From assembly GCA_035712345.1 (NCBI GenBank), contig DASTAY010000045.1, forward strand, positions 62,001 through 126,000: a stretch of DNA of 64,000 nucleotides, given 5' to 3'. This DNA comes from VRUE01 sp035712345. GTDB lineage: Bacteria; Actinomycetota; Thermoleophilia; Solirubrobacterales; 70-9. The notes under the pieces were generated by a model that made no database searches, was not told the origin of the DNA, and saw only the letters and a program-made list of their open reading frames with translations. This document shows, piece after piece, positions 24,756 through 32,967 of this stretch (the first letter of the stretch is position 1; each line of letters begins with the position of its first letter). A program made the position numbers and the translations under genes.

Positions 24756-25741
24756 GCCGTCGGCCTCCGCGTCCGCACGCCCCAGAAGCTCGGCCCGACG
24801 GGGCCGGAGAAGTCGCCCCCGGCGCGCAGCTCCCCCGCCGAGTCGACCAACAGCGGCAGCTGCGGCAGGTCGCGACCGGCCGGGCCGAAGATCACCGTGC
24901 CGCCGTCGGCCGGGTTGAAGGTCGAGTAGTGGCAGGGGCAGACGAGCGCCGGGCCGGGCTCGGCCTGCGGGAAGCGCGGCTTGCGGTAGAGGGCGATCGC
25001 GCAGCCGGCGTGGGTGCAGATCTTCGAGTAGGCGAGGATCCCTTCCGGGGCCCAGTTCTGGCGGCCGGGTGGGAGATCCAGTTCCGCGGGGTTGATGCGG
25101 ACGACGACCAGCGGCGCCGCCAGCTCCTCCCGGTAGGCGCCCTCCGGAAAGGCCGTGTAAAAGGTTTCGTACTCGATCTCCGCGGCCCTGTAGGGCTTGC
25201 CGTCCTCGTCGACGAGGCGGCGGTCGCGGCGCCAGGGCGAGTAGTAGAAGGACTCGGTGTCGAGGAACGGCCCGAGCGAGGCGGCCGGGACGACGAGGGC
25301 GGCCCCGAGGGCGGCGCCGGCCGCGCCGGCGGCGCCGAGCAGCAGCCGCCTGCGGCTGAAGCCGCGCACGCTCTCGCTGCCGATCTGCGCGATTTCCAGC
25401 TGCTCCTCGGGATGCTCGAGCGGCGGGTAGTCCTCCTCCAGCTGCTCGGTCGGGACGAAGCTCTCGCCGGCGTAGATCAGCGCGGCGGCGATCAGCAGCA
25501 GGCAGGCGCCGAGGCAGAGGCCGAGCCACTGGGTCAGCTTCGGCCAGTCGAGCGCGTAGACGACGACGAACATCAGCGCGCAGGCGGCCGCGGCGAGCAG
25601 CAGCAGCGCGACCACCAGCTCTGCCCGCGGGTCGCCGCCCTCCGCCTCGACGATCGGCTCGCGCTTGCGCCTGCGGCCGGCGCCGCGCAGGAATCCCAGC
25701 GCCGCGAGCAGGGCGAACTTCAGCTTCGCTCGGGTTCTCAA
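24752..25741 (-). CDS. qcrA: QcrA, Rieske iron-sulfur subunit with three N-terminal helices
   Basis: A 329-aa actinobacterial-type Rieske protein with three predicted transmembrane helices, a twin-arginine-like RRRLLLGAAGAAGAALG before the third, and the [2Fe-2S] motifs CTHAGC and CPCHYSTFN. It passes electrons from quinol to the dihaem cytochrome c. The start is TTG 25741, which overlaps the qcrC stop and has AAGGAGG 8 nt upstream; other start codons in this region are absent. Confidence 0.92.
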   Translation of the reverse strand: MRTRAKLKFALLAALGFLRGAGRRRKREPIVEAEGGDPRAELVVALLLLAAAACALMFVVVYALDWPKLTQWLGLCLGACLLLIAAALIYAGESFVPTEQLEEDYPPLEHPEEQLEIAQIGSESVRGFSRRRLLLGAAGAAGAALGAALVVPAASLGPFLDTESFYYSPWRRDRRLVDEDGKPYRAAEIEYETFYTAFPEGAYREELAAPLVVVRINPAELDLPPGRQNWAPEGILAYSKICTHAGCAIALYRKPRFPQAEPGPALVCPCHYSTFNPADGGTVIFGPAGRDLPQLPLLVDSAGELRAGGDFSGPVGPSFWGVRTRRPTA

Positions 25742-26535
25742 GACGACAGCCTCCTTCCGATCACAGCGCAGACGCCGCCCAGCACGAAGATCGCCACGAA
25801 CCAGGCGACGATCCCCTCCGGGACCGGCCCGATGTGGCCGATCCCCCACCCCCCGGCGTCCTCGGGGTGCTTGCTCCTGAGCACGTAGGCGATGAGCTTG
25901 TCCAGGTCGTCGTCGCTGATCTGGCTCGGCGGGAATTTCGGCATCAGGAACGGGCCGATCCGCACCGCCTCGGCGATCTCGGTCGCGTTGGCGTGGCCCA
26001 GGACGGGCACCTTGGCGCCGGGCACGTAGCCGCCTTCGCCGGTGATCTGGTGGCAGCCGGCGCAATGCTCGGCGAACAGCGACATGCCTTCCGGGAGCGA
26101 GCCGAAGTCCGGTTGCGGTTCGGGGACCTTCGGCCCGCCGCCGAAGGAGGCGACGTAGGCGGTGATCGCGGCGATCTCCCGCGAGTTGAAGACCGGCCGC
26201 TGGCGTTCGGGCTCTTCGCCGGCGTGGTCGAGCGGCATCCGCCCCGTCCGCAGGTAGAAGTCCGGAGCCTGTTCGCCCACCCCGACCAGGTTCGGTCCTT
26301 CCCCGGCGATGTCGCCGACGCCGCGATTGCCGGCCGCCAGCACCCCTTCGCCCATCGGGCCGTGGCAGCTGGCGCAGTTGGCGGCGAAGAGGCCGGCCCC
26401 CAGCTGCATCTGCTTCTGCTCGGCGCCGCCGGGGGGGCGGACGACGCCGCTCGGCGGCTGAGCCGCGGCGATCGCGGCGATCGCGAGCCCGCCGAGCAGG
26501 ACCGCCGCGAGGAGCGCTTTTCGGTTCCACCTCAT
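25738..26535 (-). CDS. qcrC: QcrC, dihaem cytochrome c subunit
   Basis: A 265-aa cytochrome with an N-terminal signal/anchor, two haem c sites CASCH (54-58) and CAGCH (158-162), and a C-terminal transmembrane helix (GIVAWFVAIFVLGGVCAVIG). This is the layout of the actinobacterial QcrC, which replaces cytochrome c1 and a soluble cytochrome and contacts the oxidase directly in a supercomplex. Methionine ligands in RMPL and LMPKFPPSQ fit haem binding. Confidence 0.94.
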   Translation of the reverse strand: MRWNRKALLAAVLLGGLAIAAIAAAQPPSGVVRPPGGAEQKQMQLGAGLFAANCASCHGPMGEGVLAAGNRGVGDIAGEGPNLVGVGEQAPDFYLRTGRMPLDHAGEEPERQRPVFNSREIAAITAYVASFGGGPKVPEPQPDFGSLPEGMSLFAEHCAGCHQITGEGGYVPGAKVPVLGHANATEIAEAVRIGPFLMPKFPPSQISDDDLDKLIAYVLRSKHPEDAGGWGIGHIGPVPEGIVAWFVAIFVLGGVCAVIGRRLSS

Positions 26536-26548
26536 CTTCCCGCCAGCC

Positions 26549-26950
26549 TCATGACTGATTGCAGACGTGGAAGGTGAGGATGCCGGCGCAGCTCATCAGG
26601 ATCAGCGTCAGGAAGAGGACCGAGACGGTCATCCCGACCGCGGCGAGAAACGCGACCCGGCCGGGGGGCGGCGGGTCGTGGCGGTCGCCGTGGCGCCGGA
26701 ACAGCCAGACGGAGGTGAGGCCGGCGGCGACGGCCACCGCCGCCGCCGGCGTGGTCACGACGACCGCCCAGGCGCTGAGCGAGATCCCCCACTCGCCGCC
26801 GGCGGGGCTGCAGGCGGCCTGGGTCAGCCAGTAGCCGATGCCGAGCTGCGCGGCGTAGGCCAGCGGAGCGCCGAGCACCGCGAACCAGAGGACCGGCGAG
26901 ACCGGCGACTCGGGGGGAATCCGCTCGAGTATCGGCTTCAGCGTCCTCAT
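26549..26950 (-). CDS. Small four-helix membrane protein inside the respiratory operon
   Basis: A 133-aa hydrophobic protein from ATG 26950, overlapping the ctaE stop by 4 nt. It has about three to four transmembrane helices (LWFAVLGAPLAYAAQLGIGY, SLSAWAVVVTTPAAAVAVAA and VAFLAAVGMTVSVLFLTLIL) and ends HVCNQS. I do not recognise a characterised family. The position between ctaE and qcrC, with translational coupling, makes an accessory subunit or assembly factor of the oxidase/bc1 supercomplex likely. An acidic or haem-binding motif is not evident. Confidence 0.7.
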   Translation of the reverse strand: MRTLKPILERIPPESPVSPVLWFAVLGAPLAYAAQLGIGYWLTQAACSPAGGEWGISLSAWAVVVTTPAAAVAVAAGLTSVWLFRRHGDRHDPPPPGRVAFLAAVGMTVSVLFLTLILMSCAGILTFHVCNQS

Positions 26951-27567
26951 AGCGACGGGTAGAGCTGGGTGAGGACGACGGCGATCGCGGCGACGCTGAC
27001 GAAGTACCAGTAGAAGGCGGCCACCCGCAGCGCGATCAGCCGGTAGTTGGTGATGCCGTGCGCGAGCTTCCAGAGCAGCCAGGCGTCGATCGCCAGCCCG
27101 ATCGCGACGTGCGCGTGGTGGGTGGCGATCAGCGCGTAGTAGATCGAGCCGTAGGCGTTGGCCTGGGGGCTGAACGAGTTCAGGTCGTCGACCATCAGGT
27201 GGATCTGCAGGCCGAGGTAGGTCGCCTGGACGACGGCCGCGAGCAGGAGCAGCCACCAGGCGGCGCGGACGGCGCCGCCCTTCGCCGCTCGGACCGAGAG
27301 GAACATCGGGATCGAGCTGGCGACGAGCATCGCGGTGAAGAGCAGCGGCAGCGTCACCGAGGGCTTCTCGATGCCGCCGAGCGGCCATTCGCTGGTCCTG
27401 AAGCGCAGGTAGAAGTAGGTGGCGATCAGGCAGGCGAAGAGCGTCACCTCGGTGGCGATGACCAGGGCCACGCCCCACCAGCCGCTCGCCTGCGTCCGCC
27501 GCTCCCTGTCGACGACCTCGACCGGCCCGGGGCCTTCGGCCTCCATGCTGCGCGGGACGGAGCTCAT
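26947..27567 (-). CDS. ctaE: CtaE, cytochrome c oxidase subunit III
   Basis: A 206-aa subunit III with five helices, the short form typical of caa3 and actinobacterial oxidases. The helix with EVTLFACLIATYFYLRF contains the conserved Glu. HHAHVAIGLAID and AAFYWYFVSVAAIAVVLTQLYP are typical. It lies 7 nt after ctaD. Confidence 0.93.
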   Translation of the reverse strand: MSSVPRSMEAEGPGPVEVVDRERRTQASGWWGVALVIATEVTLFACLIATYFYLRFRTSEWPLGGIEKPSVTLPLLFTAMLVASSIPMFLSVRAAKGGAVRAAWWLLLLAAVVQATYLGLQIHLMVDDLNSFSPQANAYGSIYYALIATHHAHVAIGLAIDAWLLWKLAHGITNYRLIALRVAAFYWYFVSVAAIAVVLTQLYPSL

Positions 27568-27574
27568 CGAGGCC

Positions 27575-29479
27575 TCACGCCTCCTCCGGCTCCTTGAGGT
27601 GGAAGCCGCCGACGGTGGCGAGGAGGATCGCGACGAAGATCGCCGCCCCCACCCACTGCTGCAGGAGGACCATCGCGAAGACCCCCGTCATCGCCAGGGC
27701 GACCAGCGGCGGCCAGGCGGAGTTCGAGGGCATCTCGAGGATCTCGTCCCACTCGGCGTCGACCGCGGTGCTGGCGGGCGTCTCGTGCCCCCCTTCGAGC
27801 GTCTTCCGCCCGCGCTCGAGGTTGCGCGCGTCCTCTTCGCGATCCTCCTCGTCCCACATCGCATACGGGCTCGAGACCTTGGGGATGACCGGGTAGTTGT
27901 ACTCGGGCGGCGGCGAGGTCGTCGACCACTCCAGCGTGTCGCCTTCCCACGGGTCGTTGCCGGCTCGCTCGCCCCTGAAGAGGCTGACCGCGAGGTTGGC
28001 GAAGACCGAGAGCAGGCCGAGCGCGAGCAGGTAGGCGCCCAGCGTCTCGATCAGGTTCAGCCCGGTCCAGCCCATTTCCGGGCTGTACGTGTAGTCCCGC
28101 CGCGGCATCCCGTCGAGGCCGAGGATGTGCATCGGGAAGAAGGTGATGTTGGTGCCGACGAAGGTCAGCCAGAAGCTGACCTGGCCCCAGCGCTCGTAGT
28201 ACATGCGCCCGCTGACCTTCGGGAACCAGTAGTACATCCCGCCGAGCAACGGAAAGACGGCGGCGCCGAAGATCACATAGTGGAAGTGGGCGACGACGTA
28301 GTAGGTGTCGGTCGTCTGCTGGTCGAAGGGGATGGCGGCGAAGGTGACGCCGGAGAGGCCGCCGAGGATGAAGAGGACGATGAAGCCGATGATCCAGAGC
28401 AGCGGCGTCTTGAAGCGCGGCGTGCCGGTGACGATCGTGGTGATCCAGGCGAACAGCTGGATGCCGCTGGGAATGACGATCACCAGGCTGGCGGCGGCGA
28501 AGTAGATCGCCGTCGCGCTGGCCAGGCCGACGGCGAACATGTGGTGCGCCCAGACGCCGAAGCCGAGGAAGGCGACGAGGATCTCGGCCAGGGCCACCAG
28601 CGGGAAGGCGACCATCCGCCGCCGCACGAAGGTGGGGATGATCGAGGTCGCGATGCCGAAGGCGGGCAGGATGATGATGTAGACCTCGGGATGGCCGAAG
28701 ATCCAGAAGAGGTTCTGCCAGAGGATCGGGGCACCGCCCGCGGCGGGGATGAAGAAGTGGAATCCCAGCAGCCGTTCGAGCTCGAGCAGGATCAGCGCGG
28801 TGCTGAGCGCCGGCAGGGCGAAGATCAGGGCGAAGGAGACGGCGAGGAAGGCGAAGCAGAACAGCGGCATCCGGTTCAGCGACATCCCCGGCGCCCGCAG
28901 CTTGAAGATCGTGACGATGGCGTTGATCGCGCCGAGCGTGGTCGAGATGCCGACGAAGAGCAGCGAGAGCGCATAGAAATCGATCCCGGGTCCCGGGCTG
29001 TAGGCCTTGGAGGCGAGCGGCACGTAGTTGAACCAGCCGGCGCCGGGGGCGTTGCCGCTGAAGACGCCGACGTAGAGGAACGTGCCGGCACAGAGGTAGA
29101 TCCAGTAGGAGAGCGCGTTGAGGCGCGGGAAAGCCATGTCGCGGGCGCCGATCATCAGCGGGATCAGGTAGTTGCCGAAGGCGCCCAACGACATCGGCAC
29201 GACGAAGAAGAAGATCATCGTCGTGCCGTGGGTCGACATCATTTCGTTGAAGGTCGCCGGGTCGAGCGTGGACTGGTTGGGCCCGATCAGCTGGGTGCGG
29301 ATCAGCAGCGCCTCGACCCCGCCGGCGCCGAAGAAGAAGAGCGAGGTGAAGAAGTAGAGGATGCCGATCCGCTTGTGGTCGACGGTGGTGAGCCAGCCGA
29401 GCAGGCCGGGGCTCTCCTTCCAGATCCGCTCGAGCCGGTCGAGCCGGACGCTCGCGGCGGGCGGGGTCGAGACGCTCAT
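27575..29479 (-). CDS. ctaD: CtaD, cytochrome c oxidase subunit I with a C-terminal two-helix extension
   Basis: Catalytic subunit of the haem-copper oxidase, 634 aa. Ligands and channel motifs are visible: STHGTTMIFFF (low-spin haem His), WIFGHPEVYIIILP (CuB His and the cross-linked Tyr), WAHHMFAVG (CuB His pair) and VVAHFHYVIFGA (haem a3 and a His). PEVY marks a type A oxidase. After the usual end, a linker leads to two further helices (LVALAMTGVFAMVLLQQWVG and AAIFVAILLATVGGF), probably a fused subunit IV (CtaF-like). ATG 29479 overlaps the ctaC stop. Confidence 0.94.
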   Translation of the reverse strand: MSVSTPPAASVRLDRLERIWKESPGLLGWLTTVDHKRIGILYFFTSLFFFGAGGVEALLIRTQLIGPNQSTLDPATFNEMMSTHGTTMIFFFVVPMSLGAFGNYLIPLMIGARDMAFPRLNALSYWIYLCAGTFLYVGVFSGNAPGAGWFNYVPLASKAYSPGPGIDFYALSLLFVGISTTLGAINAIVTIFKLRAPGMSLNRMPLFCFAFLAVSFALIFALPALSTALILLELERLLGFHFFIPAAGGAPILWQNLFWIFGHPEVYIIILPAFGIATSIIPTFVRRRMVAFPLVALAEILVAFLGFGVWAHHMFAVGLASATAIYFAAASLVIVIPSGIQLFAWITTIVTGTPRFKTPLLWIIGFIVLFILGGLSGVTFAAIPFDQQTTDTYYVVAHFHYVIFGAAVFPLLGGMYYWFPKVSGRMYYERWGQVSFWLTFVGTNITFFPMHILGLDGMPRRDYTYSPEMGWTGLNLIETLGAYLLALGLLSVFANLAVSLFRGERAGNDPWEGDTLEWSTTSPPPEYNYPVIPKVSSPYAMWDEEDREEDARNLERGRKTLEGGHETPASTAVDAEWDEILEMPSNSAWPPLVALAMTGVFAMVLLQQWVGAAIFVAILLATVGGFHLKEPEEA

Positions 29480-30408
29480 TCGAGCTCCGTCAGGTAGGCG
29501 ACGATCGCGTGGAACTTCCGCGGGCCGAGGCCGAGTCCGGGCATCTTGGCGCCGGGCTTGACGCTCTGCGGGTTCTGGATCCAGCGGAAGAGGTCGGCCG
29601 GCGTGTTGGGGAGGGTGTCGGCGGCGATCGTTTCGCGGCCGGCCAGGTGGGTCAGGCTCGGCCCCACGGTTCCTTCCGCCCCGGTGCCGGCGATCGTGTG
29701 GCAGGCGGCGCAACCGTCTTCCATGAAGTACCGCTGCCCCTGACGGGCCAGGGCGCCGGTGGCCCGATGCGCCGGTCGCCCGTTCGCCGACAGCCAGCGT
29801 TCGAAGTCGCGACGCGGTTCGGCGTGGACCTCGAAGGCCATGTGGGCGTGCTGCAGGCCGCAGAACTCCGCGCACTGGCCGCGATAGACGCCGGGTTCTT
29901 CCGCATACAGTTCGATCCGGTTCGACTGCCCCGGGATCATGTCGATCTTGCGGTTGAGTTCGGGCACCCAGAACGAGTGGATGACGTCGACGCTGCGGGC
30001 GACGAGGTTGACCGGGGTGCGGGCGGGGATGTGGATTTCGTTGGCCGTGACGACGCCGCCCGCGGGGTAGCGCGCCTCCCACCACCACTGGTGGCCGACC
30101 ACGGTCACCGTCAGCGCCGTCGAGCTGACCTCTGGAGCGTCGGTCTTGTTCAAGACGTAGAGGTCGGAGACGATGAAGAGCGCGATCAGCACGACGAGCG
30201 GGATCGCGATCCCGAAGGCGATCACCAGGCCCGTGTTGGCCCGCTCGCTCTCGCCGAAGAACGGGAGGCCGGGCGTGCCGCGCCGAAACCATCCGACGAG
30301 CAGCATCGCCACCGCGCCGAGGAAGACGATCCCCGCGACGACGAGCATCCACCACCACAGGGTTGCGATGTCATGGGAGGCAGGGCTGTGTGGATGTAGC
30401 GGCGACAC
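29476..30408 (-). CDS. ctaC: CtaC, cytochrome c oxidase subunit II with fused cytochrome c (caa3 type)
   Basis: Two N-terminal helices, then the CuA domain (GQCAEFCGLQHAHM, with His and Met ligands) and a C-terminal cytochrome c domain (DGCAACHTIAG ... GAKMPGLG). The fused haem makes this a caa3 oxidase. The start chosen is GTG 30408 (SPLHPHSPASHDIATLWW follows) with GGAG 9 nt upstream. A longer frame back to 30576 adds only Arg-rich, unconserved sequence. First gene of the operon ctaC-D-E-membrane protein-qcrCAB. The intergenic 30409-30617 shows no other gene. Confidence 0.92.
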   Translation of the reverse strand: MSPLHPHSPASHDIATLWWWMLVVAGIVFLGAVAMLLVGWFRRGTPGLPFFGESERANTGLVIAFGIAIPLVVLIALFIVSDLYVLNKTDAPEVSSTALTVTVVGHQWWWEARYPAGGVVTANEIHIPARTPVNLVARSVDVIHSFWVPELNRKIDMIPGQSNRIELYAEEPGVYRGQCAEFCGLQHAHMAFEVHAEPRRDFERWLSANGRPAHRATGALARQGQRYFMEDGCAACHTIAGTGAEGTVGPSLTHLAGRETIAADTLPNTPADLFRWIQNPQSVKPGAKMPGLGLGPRKFHAIVAYLTELE

Positions 30409-30617
30409 GACCTTGGGCTCCCACGCAGCCGGGCGGGCGCCGCTTCGGTCTGGCGAGAGGAACGGCCTCTGCCTACCCCTGCGCCTCGGCCGGTAAACGC
30501 CCCCTACGCGCCGGCCGGCAGGCCGTCGCCCAGCACAGATCGCGTGCGACGGGGCCCCTCGCAGCGCTTGCGACATCGGCAGGTGTCGGCGGCGACGATC
30601 GGGGGTAGGAGGCCGCC

Positions 30618-30893
30618 ATGTACATCATTCCGCTGATCGTGATCGTCCTGATCGCCCTGGCGATCTTCTTCTCGCCGCTCCTCTCGGTGATCATCCTGAT
30701 CCTCGCCCTGATCGGGCTCGGCATCTACAAATTCCTCGGCCCCGGCACCGAGCCGGAGCGCGAGCCGCCCCCCGCGAAGGCCACGGCGACCGCTGACGCG
30801 CCCGAGGCGAGGGCCACGGCGAGCGCGTCGGAAGACGAAGAGACCGGCATGTGGGGCGAGAAGTGGCCCGAGCAGCGCGAGGAGAGCCCGTAG
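30618..30893 (+). CDS. Small membrane protein with Ala/Glu-rich tail
   Basis: A 91-aa protein beginning with a continuous hydrophobic stretch (residues 1-41, two short helices or a hairpin: IIPLIVIVLIALAIFFSPLL and VIILILALIGLGIYKFL), followed by a charged, low-complexity cytoplasmic tail. It has GGAGG upstream and also TAGGAG 6 nt before the ATG. No family recognised. It may be an envelope or stress peptide. The next gene starts 22 nt downstream. Confidence 0.65.
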   Translation: MYIIPLIVIVLIALAIFFSPLLSVIILILALIGLGIYKFLGPGTEPEREPPPAKATATADAPEARATASASEDEETGMWGEKWPEQREESP

Positions 30894-30915
30894 CAACCGT
30901 TCCGCCATTCCGCCG

Positions 30916-31872
30916 GTGACGCTCCTCGGCTACACCCTCTCGAGCGAGGAGTTCGACGCTCCGACGCTCGTCGCCCAGGCCGAGCGCGCCGAGCGGGCCG
31001 GCTTCGGGTTCGCCTCGATCTCCGATCACTTCCATCCCTGGATCGACGCGCAGGGCGAGAGCCCATTCGTCTGGGGGACGCTGGGGGCGATCTCGCAGCG
31101 CACCGAGCGGATCGAGCTGATGACCGGCGTCACCTGCCCGACGACGCGCATCCACCCGGCGCTCGTCGCCCAGGCGGCGGCGACCGCAGCGCAGCTCCTG
31201 CCAGGCCGCTTCTCCCTGGGGGTGGGCACGGGCGAGAACCTCAACGAGCACATCACGGGCGAGCGCTGGCCGGGCGTCGTCGAGCGCCAGGACCGCCTCG
31301 AGGAGGCGATCGAGGTGATCCGCGACCTCTGGACCGGCAAGCTGAAGAGCCACCGGGGCGAGCACTTCACCGTCGAGAACGCCCGCCTCTACTCGCTCCC
31401 CGACGAGCCACCCCCGCTGCTGGTCGCGGTGGCCGGGGAGAGCTCGGTCGAGCTCGCCGCCCGCGTCGGCGACGGCCTGATCGGCACCGCGCCGGTCGCC
31501 GAGTCGGTGGAGCAGTTCCGCTCCGAAGGCGGCGAGGGCAAGCCGACCTACGGCCAGCTCCACGTCTGCTGGGCCGAGGACGAGGAGAAGGCGAAGGAGC
31601 TGGCGCTCGAGCAGTGGCCCAACGGCGCGATCAGCGGCAGCTATTTCCTCGAGCTGCCGTTGCCGGCCCACTTCGAAGAGGCGGCCGAGCTGCTCGACCG
31701 CGAGGACGTCGGCGAGAGCATCGTCAACGGCCCCGACCCCGAACGCCACCGAGCCGCGATCGAGGAATACGTCGAGGCCGGCTACGACCACGTCTACGTC
31801 CACCAGGTCGGCCCCGACCAGGAGGGCTTCTTCGACTTCTACGAGCGCGAGGTGCTCCCCGGCTTCGAGTGA
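30916..31872 (+). CDS. F420-dependent LLM-class oxidoreductase (TIGR03557/FGD-like), paralogue 1
   Basis: A 318-aa TIM-barrel enzyme of the luciferase-like F420 class, related to F420-dependent glucose-6-phosphate dehydrogenase. Marks are ISDHFHPWIDAQGESPFVWG, MTGVTCPTTRIHPA, FSLGVGTGENLNEH and RQDRLEEAIEVIRDLWTG. Hydride transfer to or from F420 is established for the family; the substrate here is unknown. GTG start. A second member lies at 32968-33996. Confidence 0.88.
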   Translation: MTLLGYTLSSEEFDAPTLVAQAERAERAGFGFASISDHFHPWIDAQGESPFVWGTLGAISQRTERIELMTGVTCPTTRIHPALVAQAAATAAQLLPGRFSLGVGTGENLNEHITGERWPGVVERQDRLEEAIEVIRDLWTGKLKSHRGEHFTVENARLYSLPDEPPPLLVAVAGESSVELAARVGDGLIGTAPVAESVEQFRSEGGEGKPTYGQLHVCWAEDEEKAKELALEQWPNGAISGSYFLELPLPAHFEEAAELLDREDVGESIVNGPDPERHRAAIEEYVEAGYDHVYVHQVGPDQEGFFDFYEREVLPGFE

Positions 31873-31960
31873 ACCGTTTACCACCGAATCGGTGGGCAAA
31901 GTGACCACTGGCCGAATGCCCGCCCGTTTACGGAATCGAACCGGGGGTAGAAAACGGGCC

Positions 31961-32215
31961 ATGACCATTGCCGGAGCGATATTCCTGATCGCCGTTGGCG
32001 CGATCCTCAAGTTCGCGACCAACTTCCACGTCCAGGGCGTCAGCATCGACACGGTCGGCGTGATCCTGATGATCGCCGGCGCCATCGGCCTGCTCCTCTC
32101 CTTCTTCCAGGAGGCGATCTGGTCGGACCGCGCCCGCCGCCGAGAAGTCGCTGCCAGCGAAGAGCGCGACGCCCTCGCCGCCCGAGAAGGCCGCAACCTG
32201 CCGCCACGCTACTAG
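31961..32215 (+). CDS. DUF6458 membrane protein
   Basis: An 84-aa protein with two transmembrane helices (MTIAGAIFLIAVGAILKFA and TVGVILMIAGAIGLLLSFF) and a basic/acidic tail ending NLPPRY. It fits the actinobacterial DUF6458 family, function unknown. ATG 31961 was chosen because the family begins MxIG/AGAI at this point. TAGAAA lies 7 nt upstream, and an 8-bp inverted repeat GCCCGTTT/AAACGGGC (31922-31959) surrounds the putative promoter. Confidence 0.75.
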   Translation: MTIAGAIFLIAVGAILKFATNFHVQGVSIDTVGVILMIAGAIGLLLSFFQEAIWSDRARRREVAASEERDALAAREGRNLPPRY

Positions 32216-32234
32216 CGCGGCACGAGGGACGGAT

Positions 32235-32915
32235 CTATTCGGCCGCCGGCGCCGCGAATCGGCGCAGCGCGGCGCGGTCCTTGCGCAGCTCGCCGATCGA
32301 CTCGCATACCCCGGCGGCGCCGGCCTCGCGCAGCTCGGCTGCCGAGAAGCCGCCGGTGAGCACGGCCAGGGTCGGGACCCCCGCCGCCTCGGCCGCCTTC
32401 ACGTCCCAGGTCGAGTCGCCGACCATCACCGCCGGCCCCCCGGCGGCGACCTTCTCGAGGGCGGCGTGGACGAGGTCGGGATGGGGCTTGGTGCGCTCGA
32501 CGTCGGCCGCGGTGGTCCAACCCTCGACCAACCCGCGCGCGTCCAGCAGGTCGACGTAGTGCTCGACCTCCTCGGCCTTCGCCGAGCTGGCCAGGATCGC
32601 CCTGGCGCCGTCCTCGCGCAGCTCCTCCAACAGCTCGGTGGCGCCGTGCATCGCCTGCACTTCCCCGATCAGCTCGCCGCATGCCTCGCCCTCGGCTTCG
32701 CGGATCGCCTCGCCCTCGGAGCGCTCGCTCTCCTCGCCGATCAACGCGGCGAGGAGCTGGTCCCCGCCCATGCCGATGTGACGGTGGATCTCCCAGACCT
32801 GCACGACGTGGCCCCGATCGCGCAACGCCCGGTGCCAGGCGATCGCATGCTGGTAGTTGGTGTCGACCAGGGTGCCGTCGACGTCGAGCACGACGGTGAG
32901 ATGGTCGGAAGGCAC
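32235..32915 (-). CDS. HAD-superfamily hydrolase (phosphatase)
   Basis: A 226-aa HAD phosphatase. Motif I is VLDVDGTLVDTNYQHA (nucleophile Asp), motif II lies in AILASSAKAEEVEHYVD, the Lys is in ERTKPHPDL, and motif III/IV is VMVGDSTWDVKAAEAAGVP. Substrate not predictable; phosphoglycolate/beta-phosphoglucomutase-like members are closest in layout. GTG 32915 is preferred over ATG 32969, which would share its start bases with the divergent gene. TACTGC lies 7 nt upstream of the GTG. Confidence 0.85.
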   Translation of the reverse strand: MPSDHLTVVLDVDGTLVDTNYQHAIAWHRALRDRGHVVQVWEIHRHIGMGGDQLLAALIGEESERSEGEAIREAEGEACGELIGEVQAMHGATELLEELREDGARAILASSAKAEEVEHYVDLLDARGLVEGWTTAADVERTKPHPDLVHAALEKVAAGGPAVMVGDSTWDVKAAEAAGVPTLAVLTGGFSAAELREAGAAGVCESIGELRKDRAALRRFAAPAAE

Positions 32916-32967
32916 AGGCGTGGCAGTACCCCCGCTTGACCCTCTCCCAAACGGGTAACGGAGCCGC

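Noticed and set aside
30409..30576. N-terminal extension of CtaC starting at 30576
   Set aside because: The added 56 residues are Arg/Pro-rich with no signal-peptide or helix character, and a GTG with a ribosome-binding site lies just before the first recognisable CtaC residues.
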